Assembly (NCBI GenBank): GCA_964432115.1 | Contig: CAYSMC010000004.1 | Location: 1 to 21,410, forward strand | Direction: 5' to 3' | From: JAAZKO01 sp964432115 | GTDB taxonomy: Bacteria; Patescibacteriota; Microgenomatia; UBA1400; PJMF01 | Length of the DNA: 21,410 nucleotides | Shown here: piece after piece, positions 12,445 to 19,986 of the stretch | Numbering within the stretch: the stretch's first letter is position 1 | How the letters are laid out: each line of letters starts with the position of its first letter | Notes under the pieces: generated by a model | Databases searched by the model: none | What the model saw: only the letters and a program-made list of their open reading frames with translations | Told to the model about the DNA's origin: nothing | Made by a program: the position numbers and the translations under genes

Positions 12445-13509
12445 ATGTCTGAAATCAATTATGATGAAATTTTCAACCAAGAGCTTGATGAGTTAAGAGC
12501 TAAAATTGAACAAATCCAATTACCTGAAGAATTGTCATTAAAACTAAAAAAAGAATTAATTTCTTTGGAACGTAGTATTAAATTGGGTAATTACGATGAG
12601 AAATATGATAAAGTTTCTCGTTATTTAGATTGGGTCACTAAAATTCCCTTTGCTAAAAAAAGCGAAGATACTTTAGATATTCAAGCAGCTAAAGAGATTT
12701 TTGACAAAAATCATTATGGACTTAAGGAGGTCAAAGATCGTTTTTTAGAATATTTAGCTATTTTAAATTTACAAAAACAAAATTTTACTGATCAAGAATT
12801 TTCTGCACCGATATTACTTCTAATTGGCTTGGTGGGTACCGGTAAAACAACTTTTGCTTACTCTTTGGCTGAGGCTTTAAATCGTCAATTGTTACGTATT
12901 CCAGTTGGCGGTATGGCTTCTGCAAAAGAATTGCGTGGTGAATCCCGTTTAATTTTGGAGGCTCAACCCGGAGCCATTATTCAAGGATTGTGTCAGGTGC
13001 AAACCATGAATCCAGTGATTTTACTCGATGAAATTGATCGTTCAGCAGAAGAAGCCAACAATGATATTATGGGTGTCTTAGTTGAATTATTAGATCCAGC
13101 CCAAAATCATGCTTTTGTAGATAACTATATCAATTACCCAGTTGATTTAAGTCAAGCGATTTTTATTGCGACTTGCAATAATACTCGACGCATTTCGGCT
13201 GCTGTACTTGATCGTATGGAAAGAATTGATATGCCATCTTATAGTGATGAAGAGAAGATTGTGATTGCTAAAAAATATATTTTACCTGAGATTCTTAAAG
13301 AATCTGGTTTAAAAGACAAACAATTTAAAATTGACGAAACTGTTTGGCCAAAATTAGTAAGACCTTTGGGTTTTGATGCGGGAGTGCGAACGCTCCAACG
13401 AACGTTAAAAGGTGCAGTACGTAAGGCAGCTAGAATTATTGTAGAACGCGGTTTTGAAGAAGTAGTAATTAAGCCAGACAATCTTAAGATTTTTCTGCCC
13501 AGTTATTAG
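12445..13509 (+). CDS. Lon-type AAA+ ATPase module without protease domain
   Basis: A 354-residue protein matching the AAA+ part of Lon. The N-terminal 100 residues include the helical DWVTKIPF segment that precedes the ATPase in Lon (family LDWLLxLPW), then NHYGLKEVKDRFLEYLA. Walker A is GLVGTGKTT (128-136), Walker B ILLDEID (192-198). The pore/second region RGESRLILEAQPGAIIQGL corresponds to Lon's TYIGAMPGRIIQ, sensor 1 is FIATCNN, the arginine finger region VLDRMERI, and sensor 2 AGVRTLQR. The chain stops where Lon's Ser-Lys protease domain would begin, and Lon's N-terminal substrate domain is also missing. It may unfold or remodel proteins for a separate protease or act alone. It starts 13 bases after the surface protein gene with no SD. 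Confidence 0.9.
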   Translation: MSEINYDEIFNQELDELRAKIEQIQLPEELSLKLKKELISLERSIKLGNYDEKYDKVSRYLDWVTKIPFAKKSEDTLDIQAAKEIFDKNHYGLKEVKDRFLEYLAILNLQKQNFTDQEFSAPILLLIGLVGTGKTTFAYSLAEALNRQLLRIPVGGMASAKELRGESRLILEAQPGAIIQGLCQVQTMNPVILLDEIDRSAEEANNDIMGVLVELLDPAQNHAFVDNYINYPVDLSQAIFIATCNNTRRISAAVLDRMERIDMPSYSDEEKIVIAKKYILPEILKESGLKDKQFKIDETVWPKLVRPLGFDAGVRTLQRTLKGAVRKAARIIVERGFEEVVIKPDNLKIFLPSY

Positions 13510-13513
13510 TCTG

Positions 13514-13522
13514 TGTTAAAAT
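13514..13522 (+). promoter_or_regulatory. Extended -10 promoter, predicted leaderless start
   Basis: TGTTAAAAT is an extended -10 (TAAAAT 13517-13522). Seven bases on is 13529, the A of the next ATG, and no SD is present. Upstream -35 match is poor. Leaderless transcription of the UDG gene is predicted. Confidence 0.5.
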
Positions 13523-13528
13523 TACTAT

Positions 13529-14188
13529 ATGTCAAAGATTGATTTATCGGTGAAAGAAATGTTGCTTAAGATTGATGATTTACTTGCTCTTCAATCTTTG
13601 TTGGAAGATAGCGTTTCGCAACTACCTTTAGCAAAAAAATCTCAAGATATTGTGCATGGTGAAGGCAGTCAAAAGGCTGAGATTATGTTAATTGGTGAAG
13701 CGCCAGGCTATTATGAATCAGTGCAAAGACGACCATTTGTTGGTCGTTCAGGTCAATTATTACGCCAAACCCTTAAAGAAATTAATTGTCCAATAGAAAA
13801 TGTTTTTATCAGTAATATTGTTAAAGTACGACCGCCCAATAATCGAGATCCATCAATTCAAGAAATCTTAGCTTTCAAACCATTTTTAGATAAAGAAATT
13901 GAATTGATTAGACCCAAACTGATTGTTACGCTTGGACGTTTTAGTATGGCAAAATTTTTGGAAGGGGTAAAAATTTCACAGATTCATGGTCGTTTACATA
14001 GTTTGAGATGGCAAAATCAAAATTTATTTGTTTTACCCATGTATCATCCAGCTGCCAGTCTACGTTCCAGTCAAGTTAAAAAGTCTTTTATTGAAGATTT
14101 CAAAAAAATTAACAAAATTATGGATTGGATAGCAACTCAAGAAGAAACCCTTATTTTTAAAAATCAATTAAGAGAGGAATTATTTTGA
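13529..14188 (+). CDS. Family 4-type uracil-DNA glycosylase lacking Fe-S cysteines
   Basis: A 219-residue protein of the family 4 (thermostable, UDGa-type) uracil-DNA glycosylases, which remove uracil from DNA in base excision repair. Motif 1 is GEAPGYYESVQRRPFVGRSG (from G56), followed by NIVKVRPPNNRDP (from N96) and the C-terminal MYHPAA with H173. Family 4 enzymes normally hold a [4Fe-4S] cluster with four cysteines: a CxxC near the N-terminus, one in VKCRPP and one in a C.PFL segment. Here these positions read SQLPL, V100 and FKPFL. The only cysteine is in NCPIEN, which is not a ligand position. The fold probably persists without a cluster. Stop is TGA, one base before the RNase J start, so the two are co-transcribed. 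Confidence 0.85.
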   Translation: MSKIDLSVKEMLLKIDDLLALQSLLEDSVSQLPLAKKSQDIVHGEGSQKAEIMLIGEAPGYYESVQRRPFVGRSGQLLRQTLKEINCPIENVFISNIVKVRPPNNRDPSIQEILAFKPFLDKEIELIRPKLIVTLGRFSMAKFLEGVKISQIHGRLHSLRWQNQNLFVLPMYHPAASLRSSQVKKSFIEDFKKINKIMDWIATQEETLIFKNQLREELF

Positions 14189-14189
14189 T

Positions 14190-15854
14190 ATGTCAAAACT
14201 CAAGTTTTTAGCCCTAGGAGGTATGGGGCGAGTGACTCAAAATCTTTATTTATATCAGTATGAACAAGAAATATTATTAATAGATTGTGGGATTGGTTTC
14301 CCAGATATTTATATGCCTGGAGTAGATGCTCTGATTCCAGACATTACTTACCTATTAGATCAAGTTGAATCAGGGGCCAAAATTGTCGGCATGATTTTAA
14401 GTCATGGTCACGACGATCATATTGGTGCCTTACCTTACTTGTTACCAAATTTACCAGATTTTCCGATTTATGCATCACCATTAACTGCTCAATTTGCTCA
14501 CGATCGTTTATTGGACAAAAAAGTGGATAAAAAGATTCAAGTACTAAGTGATCGACAAAATTTCAATCTAGGTAATTATTTTAAATTTCAATTTATTGCC
14601 GTTACTCATTCGGTGCCAGACACTAAACACATTTTATTAGAGACTCCAGTAGGCAAAATTTATCACGGTAGTGATTTTAAACTAGATAAGCAACCTGTAG
14701 ATGGTCATCTGACCGATATGGATTTTATTGAGCAAATTGGTCGAGAAGACAATTTATTAATAGCTTGTTTGGACTGTTTGCGAGTAGAAAGAGATGTTTG
14801 GACTCCTTCTGAATCAACAGTTGGCCCAGCCTTGTTTAGGGAAATGAAGAATGTTGAGGGTAAAATTTTGGTAACTTTGATGAGTTCACATCTACACCGA
14901 ATTCAACAAACGATTAATGCTTGTCAGGAATTAGGCAGAAAAGTAGTGTTTGTTGGGCGGAGTGTTGAACAAAATGTTAAAACAGCTACTCAATCTAATA
15001 GTTTACACATTCCCAAGGGTTTGTTAATAGATAAGAAAAAAATTAAGCAAATTCCAGACGATAAACTGTGTATTATTATTGCTGGTAGTCAGGGACAAGA
15101 GGGCTCATCTTTGGTGAGAGCTGTTTATGGAGATCATCAAATAATGCAAATTAGTAATCGTGATAAAGTTATTTTCTCAGCTGATGTGATTCCTGGGAAT
15201 GAAATTCCTTATTATTCAGCTATAGATCAATTGGCAGCTGATGAGGTAGACGTTGTTTATCCAGATATTCGTCCAGATATTCATCGATCGGGGCATGCTA
15301 GTCGAGTTGAACAGGAATTAATGTTAAAACTGCTTCAACCCAAGTTTGTGATGCCAATTGGTGGTGCAGATCGACATCGATCTTTATTTAAAAAAACCGT
15401 AGCTAAACCTTTATCTTATCAAAACTGGCAGATCTTGCTGCCAAAAAGTGGTGAAGTTTTAACAATCGATCAACAAAGAGTATCAGTAATACAGCAAATA
15501 TCTTTGGTTGCTAAAACCGTAGACGGTTTGGGTATAGGAGATGTTGGCCCGATTGTGTTATCTGATCGTCTAAATTTATCTAAAGCTGGCATCATTGTCT
15601 TACTTTTACCACGTTTTAAGAAAAAATTTAATTTTAATAAAATGCAAGTTATTTCTCGAGGTTTTGTCTTTATGAAAAAGGCTGATGAAGTGGTAAATTA
15701 TATTAAAAAGGAGACTGTTGCTATTGTCCACGACCTAGGTAGAAGCGTGAAAGATGAAGAATTAAAACGTCGTTTGGAGAAGCGTTTAGCTCGTCGTTTG
15801 TTTAAAGTTATTCGTCGTGAGCCAATAATTCTACCGGTAATTTGGGATTTTTAG
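14190..15854 (+). CDS. rnj: Ribonuclease J-like protein, divergent motif C
   Basis: A 554-residue metallo-beta-lactamase/beta-CASP ribonuclease of the RNase J family, which performs 5'-to-3' exo- and endonucleolytic decay and processing of RNA in the cytoplasm. Zinc-binding motif HGHDDH (72-77), H140 in THSVPD and D162 in GSDFKLD are present, as are FVGRSVEQN, GSQGQEGS (family GSQGEP) and the motif B stretch HRSGHAS. Motif C, usually PVHGEYRH, reads PIGGADRH: the histidine that binds the second metal (H390 in B. subtilis J1) is G391. GEIGxN near the N-terminus is GRVTQN. The C-terminal domain (about 450-554) is kept. Activity is therefore uncertain. The start follows an AGAGAGGAA SD within the UDG gene. 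Confidence 0.88.
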   Translation: MSKLKFLALGGMGRVTQNLYLYQYEQEILLIDCGIGFPDIYMPGVDALIPDITYLLDQVESGAKIVGMILSHGHDDHIGALPYLLPNLPDFPIYASPLTAQFAHDRLLDKKVDKKIQVLSDRQNFNLGNYFKFQFIAVTHSVPDTKHILLETPVGKIYHGSDFKLDKQPVDGHLTDMDFIEQIGREDNLLIACLDCLRVERDVWTPSESTVGPALFREMKNVEGKILVTLMSSHLHRIQQTINACQELGRKVVFVGRSVEQNVKTATQSNSLHIPKGLLIDKKKIKQIPDDKLCIIIAGSQGQEGSSLVRAVYGDHQIMQISNRDKVIFSADVIPGNEIPYYSAIDQLAADEVDVVYPDIRPDIHRSGHASRVEQELMLKLLQPKFVMPIGGADRHRSLFKKTVAKPLSYQNWQILLPKSGEVLTIDQQRVSVIQQISLVAKTVDGLGIGDVGPIVLSDRLNLSKAGIIVLLLPRFKKKFNFNKMQVISRGFVFMKKADEVVNYIKKETVAIVHDLGRSVKDEELKRRLEKRLARRLFKVIRREPIILPVIWDF

Positions 15855-15877
15855 AGATTAAAAAATATTGTTTTTTT

Positions 15878-15904
15878 AGTCTTACTTCTTGCAGTTTTAA
15901 GACT
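15878..15904 (+). terminator. Weak hairpin between RNase J and ftsK
   Basis: AGTCTTA (15878-15884) and TAAGACT (15898-15904) form a perfect 7-bp stem with a 13-base loop, followed by TTTTGCTTTT with one interruption. Low stability and an imperfect T-run make it a weak terminator candidate at best. Confidence 0.3.
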
Positions 15905-15941
15905 TTTGCTTTTAAATAGAGTTAGTTAATCTGATCAAAAT

Positions 15942-18134
15942 ATGGCAAAAAGAAAGTCCCGTCGCAAAAAACGTAAAGCAATTCGTTTAAAAATGCGGGC
16001 TGATACTAGTTATTCAATCATAGCGATCTTACTGATTATGTTTGGTGGCTTAGTTTTAGTGTCTTTTACTGGACAAGGACAATGGTTAATAGCACTCAAT
16101 AATTTTTTAATTGGTAAGCTTGGTTTATCGATGTTATTTATGCCATTTGTTTTCATTGCTTCTGGTTTAGTCATGATTCGGAGTAAGCACGCTTGGTCTA
16201 AACCCACTATCCTACTAGGAGTGATATTGATGATGATTGGTGCCATGGGCGTCTCTCGAAGTGGTGAAATTGGGATTAATATTTTTAATAATTTAGCGAA
16301 ATTAATTAGCATTGTAGGGAGTTATATAGTATTTAGTGCGCTGACCATGATTGGTTTTTTGATTCTGTCACAAAGTTCCCTAACTGACCTAGTTAATGCT
16401 GTGAGTAAATTTATCACTAAAAAACGCCAAAAGAAATTAGCCAAAAAAGATAGGAAAATTCTTGACAAAGATGTAACTGACCAAGAAATTAAAAAATCTC
16501 GGCATTTCTTTATTCCAAATTTAGCTTTTGGCAAAAAAAGTTTAAAAAAAGGCAGTGATTTTAATGAAGAAATTGAATCTGATCAAACCAGTAGTACAGC
16601 GGTGTTAACTGAGAAAAAAGTGACAAGCAATCAACCACCTTCAATTAGTCTAGATGGAGAGGAGGCGTTAAATGCTTCTTCAACTCCAATGATTTGGGAT
16701 TATCCTCCGCTATCTTTACTGACAGTTGAAAAAGGAGCTAAAGCTGATCGAGGTGATGTCAAATCTAATGCACAAATTATTGAAAATACCCTTGATTCTT
16801 TTGGAATCAATGCCAAAGTAGTAGAGTACAATCCTGGTCCAGCCGTTACTCAGTACTGTTTGGAAATTAGTCAGGGTACGCGTTTATCTAAAATTACTGC
16901 ACTGTCAACTGATTTAGCGCTAGCTTTAGCGGCACCAACTGGTCAAGTTAGAATTGAAGCACCAATTCCTGGTCGCAATTTGGTAGGAGTAGAAGTTCCT
17001 AATCACAGTGCAGAAATTGTGCCACTGAAAACCATGTTGTCTTCGCCGGTGTTAAAGAAACATCCTTCCAAATTAGCAGTGAGTTTGGGCGTTGATGTGG
17101 CTGGTAAACCAATTGTGGCAGATATTACAGAAATGCCTCATCTTTTAATTGCTGGCGCCACTGGTTCAGGTAAATCAGTTTGTGTCAATGCATTTTTATG
17201 TTCAATTTTATTTAGGGCTACTCCTGAGGAAGTCAAACTAATTTTAGTTGATCCAAAACGAGTTGAACTCGGAAAATATCACGATATTCCTCACTTGTTA
17301 ACGCCAGTGATCCACGAACCAAATAAGGTCATTTCTGCTTTAAAATGGGCAGTCGAATTAATGGAAAAACGTTATAAACTTTTGAATGAAGTCGGAGTGC
17401 GTTCAATTCGTGATTACAATGAATTAGCTGGTTTAGCAACCATGCCTAACATTATGATTGTCATTGACGAAATGGCTGATATTATGTTGTTTGCTCCCAA
17501 AGAAGTAGAAGACAACGTAACTCGTATTGCGCAAATGGCTCGCGCTGTGGGTATTCATCTCGTTTTGGCTACTCAGAGACCATCAGTAGACGTGATTACC
17601 GGTTTAATTAAGGCTAATATGCCAACCAGAATTGCTTTCAATGTGTCTAGTGTAACTGATAGCCGAGTGATATTAGATACCCCGGGAGCAGAAAAACTGC
17701 TAGGTAAAGGAGATATGCTTTATCTATCACCAGATAGAGCCAAACCAGCTCGTATTCAAGGTACTTATGTTGCTTCCAAAGAAATAGATCAATTGATGGA
17801 TTTCTTGAGATCACAAGGTAAGAAGCCAAACTATGAGGAAGATATTATTAGTAAATATCAAGTGAGTAAGGTGGGTGGTTCAGTGAGCGTCAGTGTTGAG
17901 GGAGAAGCCGATCGAGATGAATTGTTTGATGAGGCTGTACGACTTTTTTCCACCAGTGACAGTGCCTCATCTAGTGCTATTCAAAGGCATTTGTCGGTCG
18001 GTTATGCTCGAGCAGCTCGAATTTTAGATCAACTGGAAAAAGCTGGCTTTGTTGGTCCAGCTCAGGGTAGTAAAGCTAGAGATGTTTATACTGCAAAATT
18101 TCAAGAATATTTGGCAGGTAAAGAGCCTTTTTAA
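15942..18134 (+). CDS. ftsK: DNA translocase FtsK/SpoIIIE
   Basis: A 730-residue membrane-anchored motor that pumps DNA at the division septum during chromosome segregation. A basic N-terminus (KRKSRRKKRK) precedes four hydrophobic segments (about 24-44, 61-79, 88-104, 125-146), the FtsK membrane domain. A charged linker follows (about 150-260), shorter than in E. coli. The alpha region starts near 265. The RecA-like motor has Walker A GATGSGKS (405-412) and Walker B IMIVIDEMAD (about 504-513). The C-terminal gamma winged helix (about 657-728; ELFDEAVRLF, SSSAIQRHLSVGYARAARILDQLE) is complete and normally reads KOPS-like sequences in DNA. There is no clear SD before the ATG. Convergent with tmRNA, 49 bases from its 3' end. 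Confidence 0.97.
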   Translation: MAKRKSRRKKRKAIRLKMRADTSYSIIAILLIMFGGLVLVSFTGQGQWLIALNNFLIGKLGLSMLFMPFVFIASGLVMIRSKHAWSKPTILLGVILMMIGAMGVSRSGEIGINIFNNLAKLISIVGSYIVFSALTMIGFLILSQSSLTDLVNAVSKFITKKRQKKLAKKDRKILDKDVTDQEIKKSRHFFIPNLAFGKKSLKKGSDFNEEIESDQTSSTAVLTEKKVTSNQPPSISLDGEEALNASSTPMIWDYPPLSLLTVEKGAKADRGDVKSNAQIIENTLDSFGINAKVVEYNPGPAVTQYCLEISQGTRLSKITALSTDLALALAAPTGQVRIEAPIPGRNLVGVEVPNHSAEIVPLKTMLSSPVLKKHPSKLAVSLGVDVAGKPIVADITEMPHLLIAGATGSGKSVCVNAFLCSILFRATPEEVKLILVDPKRVELGKYHDIPHLLTPVIHEPNKVISALKWAVELMEKRYKLLNEVGVRSIRDYNELAGLATMPNIMIVIDEMADIMLFAPKEVEDNVTRIAQMARAVGIHLVLATQRPSVDVITGLIKANMPTRIAFNVSSVTDSRVILDTPGAEKLLGKGDMLYLSPDRAKPARIQGTYVASKEIDQLMDFLRSQGKKPNYEEDIISKYQVSKVGGSVSVSVEGEADRDELFDEAVRLFSTSDSASSSAIQRHLSVGYARAARILDQLEKAGFVGPAQGSKARDVYTAKFQEYLAGKEPF

Positions 18135-18183
18135 TTTTTTCTACACAGAATAGGAAAATGTTAACTCGAATATTTTAATTAAA

Positions 18184-18588
18184 TGGTGGAGATGGCGGGT
18201 TTTGCTCCCGCGTCCGTTAATCTGACTTTAATGATGTCTACAGATTTAGTTTATTTTCGATTTGAAACAAAAAGTTAATAAACAAACTTTTTTTGTTTCA
18301 TCCAGATCAAATTCTTGGAAATAAAGCGATCTGTTTCTTTATTTTTGCCAATCGACTAGGTTGTCACCTAGCGTGAATCGCCGATAAGAACTCATCACTA
18401 GATGCCTGCATTTGCAATTAAGCAAAAGCTGGAGCAGCTACATAACCGAAGTCAAAAAGACTGGCGATTTTATTAGCTACTGTTTTTAAACTGTTTTTGA
18501 CAGTTATTTTTTAGTGTTGTTTAACATCTTTTCACCAAAGATGATCTGCGATGATTAAAGTTGACTGACGTCAATGCAATACATCCCC
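18184..18588 (-). ncRNA. ssrA: Transfer-messenger RNA (tmRNA)
   Basis: On the minus strand the 5' end reads GGGGATG (18588-18582), pairing with CATCTCC before the encoded ACCA that ends at 18184 (one G-T pair) to form the alanine-like acceptor stem. The T stem is GCGGG/CCCGC after GGAC. Between them lie a hairpin upstream of the tag, the tag frame, and downstream stretches with pseudoknot-like complementarity. The RNA rescues stalled ribosomes by trans-translation with SmpB and marks the product for proteolysis. The T loop is AGCAAAA instead of the usual TTCGAxx, so T54 and Psi55 positions are changed while C56 and A58 remain. Total length 405 nt, normal for one-piece tmRNA. Confidence 0.95.
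18418..18477 (-). other. tmRNA proteolysis-tag reading frame
   Basis: Within tmRNA, the resume codon is GCT (18477-18475) after ACAGTA, and the frame runs 19 codons to TAA (18420-18418). The encoded tag is ANKIASLFDFGYVAAPAFA. It has the expected alanine start and a small, hydrophobic C-terminus (AFA) like the LAA-type signal read by ClpXP and related proteases. An AACTGT/ACAGTT hairpin lies just before the resume codon. Confidence 0.85.
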
Positions 18589-18605
18589 TGTTAATGAACA
18601 AAGAC

Positions 18606-18633
18606 ATTATAACATTTTTCTCGAGAAATTCAA
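18606..18633 (-). promoter_or_regulatory. tmRNA promoter
   Basis: On the minus strand, TTGAAT (18633-18628), a 16-base spacer and the extended -10 TGT-TATAAT (-10 at 18611-18606). Transcription should start near 18599, 11 bases before the mature tmRNA 5' end. Confidence 0.75.
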
Positions 18634-18648
18634 GTTTTTTTTTGATTT

Positions 18649-19320
18649 TTACAACTTAGAAGCTAGTGCCACCACTGTTACAGAATCAGCTCCATTGTTT
18701 TTTAAAATTTGACTAATGCTATTAGTGGTGGCTCCAGTAGTTAGCACATCATCAACGAGTAAAATTTTTTGATTAAGTAAAGCTCGCTGATTAACAGAAG
18801 AAATATCAAAACTATGATTTAATCTTTTTAATCTAGTTTTTTTGTCAGTAATCTGTGCTTGAGATTTGGTATTTTTTGTTTTGAGTAATAAATCCAAACA
18901 AGGTTTTTGAGTCCAGAGGGACAATTCTTGAGCAATTAATTGACTTTGATTATAGCCTCTTTTTTTATTTTTTTGCGGATGAATAGGTACATATGTAATT
19001 ATATCAATTATTTGATAATTAAGATTGACATGAAAATAAAGCATCTGAGCTAAAAATTTGGCAGCTCGACCATGATGATGATACTTGAGGGCTTTGATTA
19101 AAGAACTGAGGGGTGGTTTGAAACGAGCCATAATTCTTATTTGATCGAAGTAACTTTGCTCGAAATTTTTAGTAAAGAGTGGCAAAAAATCTTCTTGCCA
19201 AAAAAATTCTATGAGCTGATAGCAAGAATCGCAGAGCATGGGTCCCAATTTTTGACAATGTTGACAAAAATCTGGAAATATAAAAGCTTGGCTAAATTGA
19301 AAAAAAGCTAATTTTTTCAT
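18649..19320 (-). CDS. comF: ComF-family phosphoribosyltransferase
   Basis: A 223-residue ComF/GntX-family protein. Near the N-terminus is a zinc-binding pair of motifs, FCQHC and LCDSC. The middle has ALKYHHHGRAAKFLA (family ALKYxGxxxLA) and ITYVPIHPQKNKKRGYNQSQLIAQEL, a hallmark of ComF. The PRPP-binding loop is KILLVDDVLTTGAT near the C-terminus. ComF is needed for uptake of transformed DNA in many bacteria, probably on the cytoplasmic side with ComFA and PriA. I start at ATG 19320; a TTG at 19323 is also in frame, and neither has an SD. The gene is divergent from tRNA-Val and lies upstream of tmRNA on the same strand. Its presence suggests competence for DNA uptake. Confidence 0.92.
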   Translation of the reverse strand: MKKLAFFQFSQAFIFPDFCQHCQKLGPMLCDSCYQLIEFFWQEDFLPLFTKNFEQSYFDQIRIMARFKPPLSSLIKALKYHHHGRAAKFLAQMLYFHVNLNYQIIDIITYVPIHPQKNKKRGYNQSQLIAQELSLWTQKPCLDLLLKTKNTKSQAQITDKKTRLKRLNHSFDISSVNQRALLNQKILLVDDVLTTGATTNSISQILKNNGADSVTVVALASKL

Positions 19321-19389
19321 CAATTAATATTTTAATTTCTGCAACTGACAGATAAATGACTTGCTTTTTTAAAAGTCTTGGCTTTGTTT

Positions 19390-19395
19390 TATAAT
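19390..19395 (+). promoter_or_regulatory. -10 box for tRNA-Val
   Basis: A perfect TATAAT at 19390-19395 predicts a transcription start near 19402, nine bases before the tRNA. A -35 is poorly defined (TTTAAA at 19368-19373, 16-base spacer). YqeY is probably on the same transcript. Confidence 0.5.
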
Positions 19396-19410
19396 ATACA
19401 CTTAAGTAAT

Positions 19411-19487
19411 GGACAATTAGCTCAGTTGGTTAGAGCGCACGATTCACATTCGTGAGGTCACTGGTTCGAGTCCAGTATTGTCCACCA
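19411..19487 (+). tRNA. tRNA-Val(CAC)
   Basis: A complete cloverleaf with encoded CCA: acceptor GGACAAT/ATTGTCC, D stem GCTC/GAGC, anticodon stem CACGA/TCGTG with loop TTCACAT (anticodon CAC at 19445-19447, reading GUG), T stem ACTGG/CCAGT with loop TTCGAGT. All stems pair perfectly. CCA ends at 19487, 18 bases before the yqeY ATG. Confidence 0.96.
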
Positions 19488-19505
19488 AGTAAAAAAAGGA
19501 GTTTT

Positions 19506-19940
19506 ATGAGTTTACAAGAACAACTAATAAATGATATGAAAACAGCGATGAAGGCGAAAGACAGTCAACGTCTAAGCGTAATTCGCTTGATTCGCAGTGA
19601 AATCAAAAATTTTGAAATAGATCATGGATTAGCTGATGATGCCACAGTCGAAAAATTGATTAAAAAAATGCTTAATCAGCAGTTGGATGCTCTCAAAGAT
19701 TTTACTAGGGCAGCACGAGCAGATTTAATTAGTGAGACTGAAACTCAAATTCAAATCCTAAAATCCTATTTGCCGGAACAACTAACTGATCAAGATTTGG
19801 AAAAATTTGTCCAAGAATTTGTTGATCAGAGTGAAATAAAAGATTTTGGTCCTCTCATGGGGAAAATTACTAAAGAGTTGGCTGCTAAGGCTGATGGCAA
19901 TCGTGTTGCTACTGCGCTTAAAAAAATTTTAAATAATTAA
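19506..19940 (+). CDS. yqeY: GatB/YqeY-domain protein
   Basis: A 144-residue all-helical protein of the YqeY family, which is related to the tRNA-binding tail domain of GatB of the tRNA amidotransferase. It shows MSLQEQLINDMKTAMKAKD at the N-terminus, RLSVIRLIRSEIKNFEID, LKSYLPEQLTDQDLEKFV and DFGPLMGKITKELAAKADGN, all in the family order and at the usual length. Precise function is not settled. A longer frame starts at 19452 inside the tRNA gene, but the ATG at 19506 has the SD AGGAG (19498-19502, 'aaaaaaaggag') and matches the family's N-terminus. Its position directly after a tRNA fits a translation-related role, which is inference. Confidence 0.93.
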   Translation: MSLQEQLINDMKTAMKAKDSQRLSVIRLIRSEIKNFEIDHGLADDATVEKLIKKMLNQQLDALKDFTRAARADLISETETQIQILKSYLPEQLTDQDLEKFVQEFVDQSEIKDFGPLMGKITKELAAKADGNRVATALKKILNN

Positions 19941-19950
19941 ACTTTACAAC

Positions 19951-19982
19951 TTGCTTTAAGTGGCAATTCTTCTTAGAATTGC
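19951..19982 (+). promoter_or_regulatory. rodZ-like gene promoter overlapping a perfect inverted repeat
   Basis: TTGCTT (19951-19956), 17-base spacer, TAGAAT (19974-19979); start predicted at 19986, one base before ATG 19987, so the mRNA would be leaderless or nearly so. GCAATTCT (19963-19970) and AGAATTGC (19975-19982) form a perfect 8-bp inverted repeat with loop TCTT that overlaps the -10. It could be an operator, or a weak yqeY terminator (followed by TTTAA only). Confidence 0.5.
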
Positions 19983-19986
19983 TTTA

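Noticed and set aside
12433..12447. A fifth leaderless promoter at the Lon-type gene (TTTAAT, start predicted at the ATG)
   Set aside because: Spacing fits, but TTTAAT is weak, has no TG extension or -35, and the DNA is nearly all A+T, so chance is likely; not counted with the others.
19452..19505. Longer YqeY start within tRNA-Val
   Set aside because: The 18 extra residues are translated from tRNA sequence. The ATG at 19506 has an SD and matches the family N-terminus.
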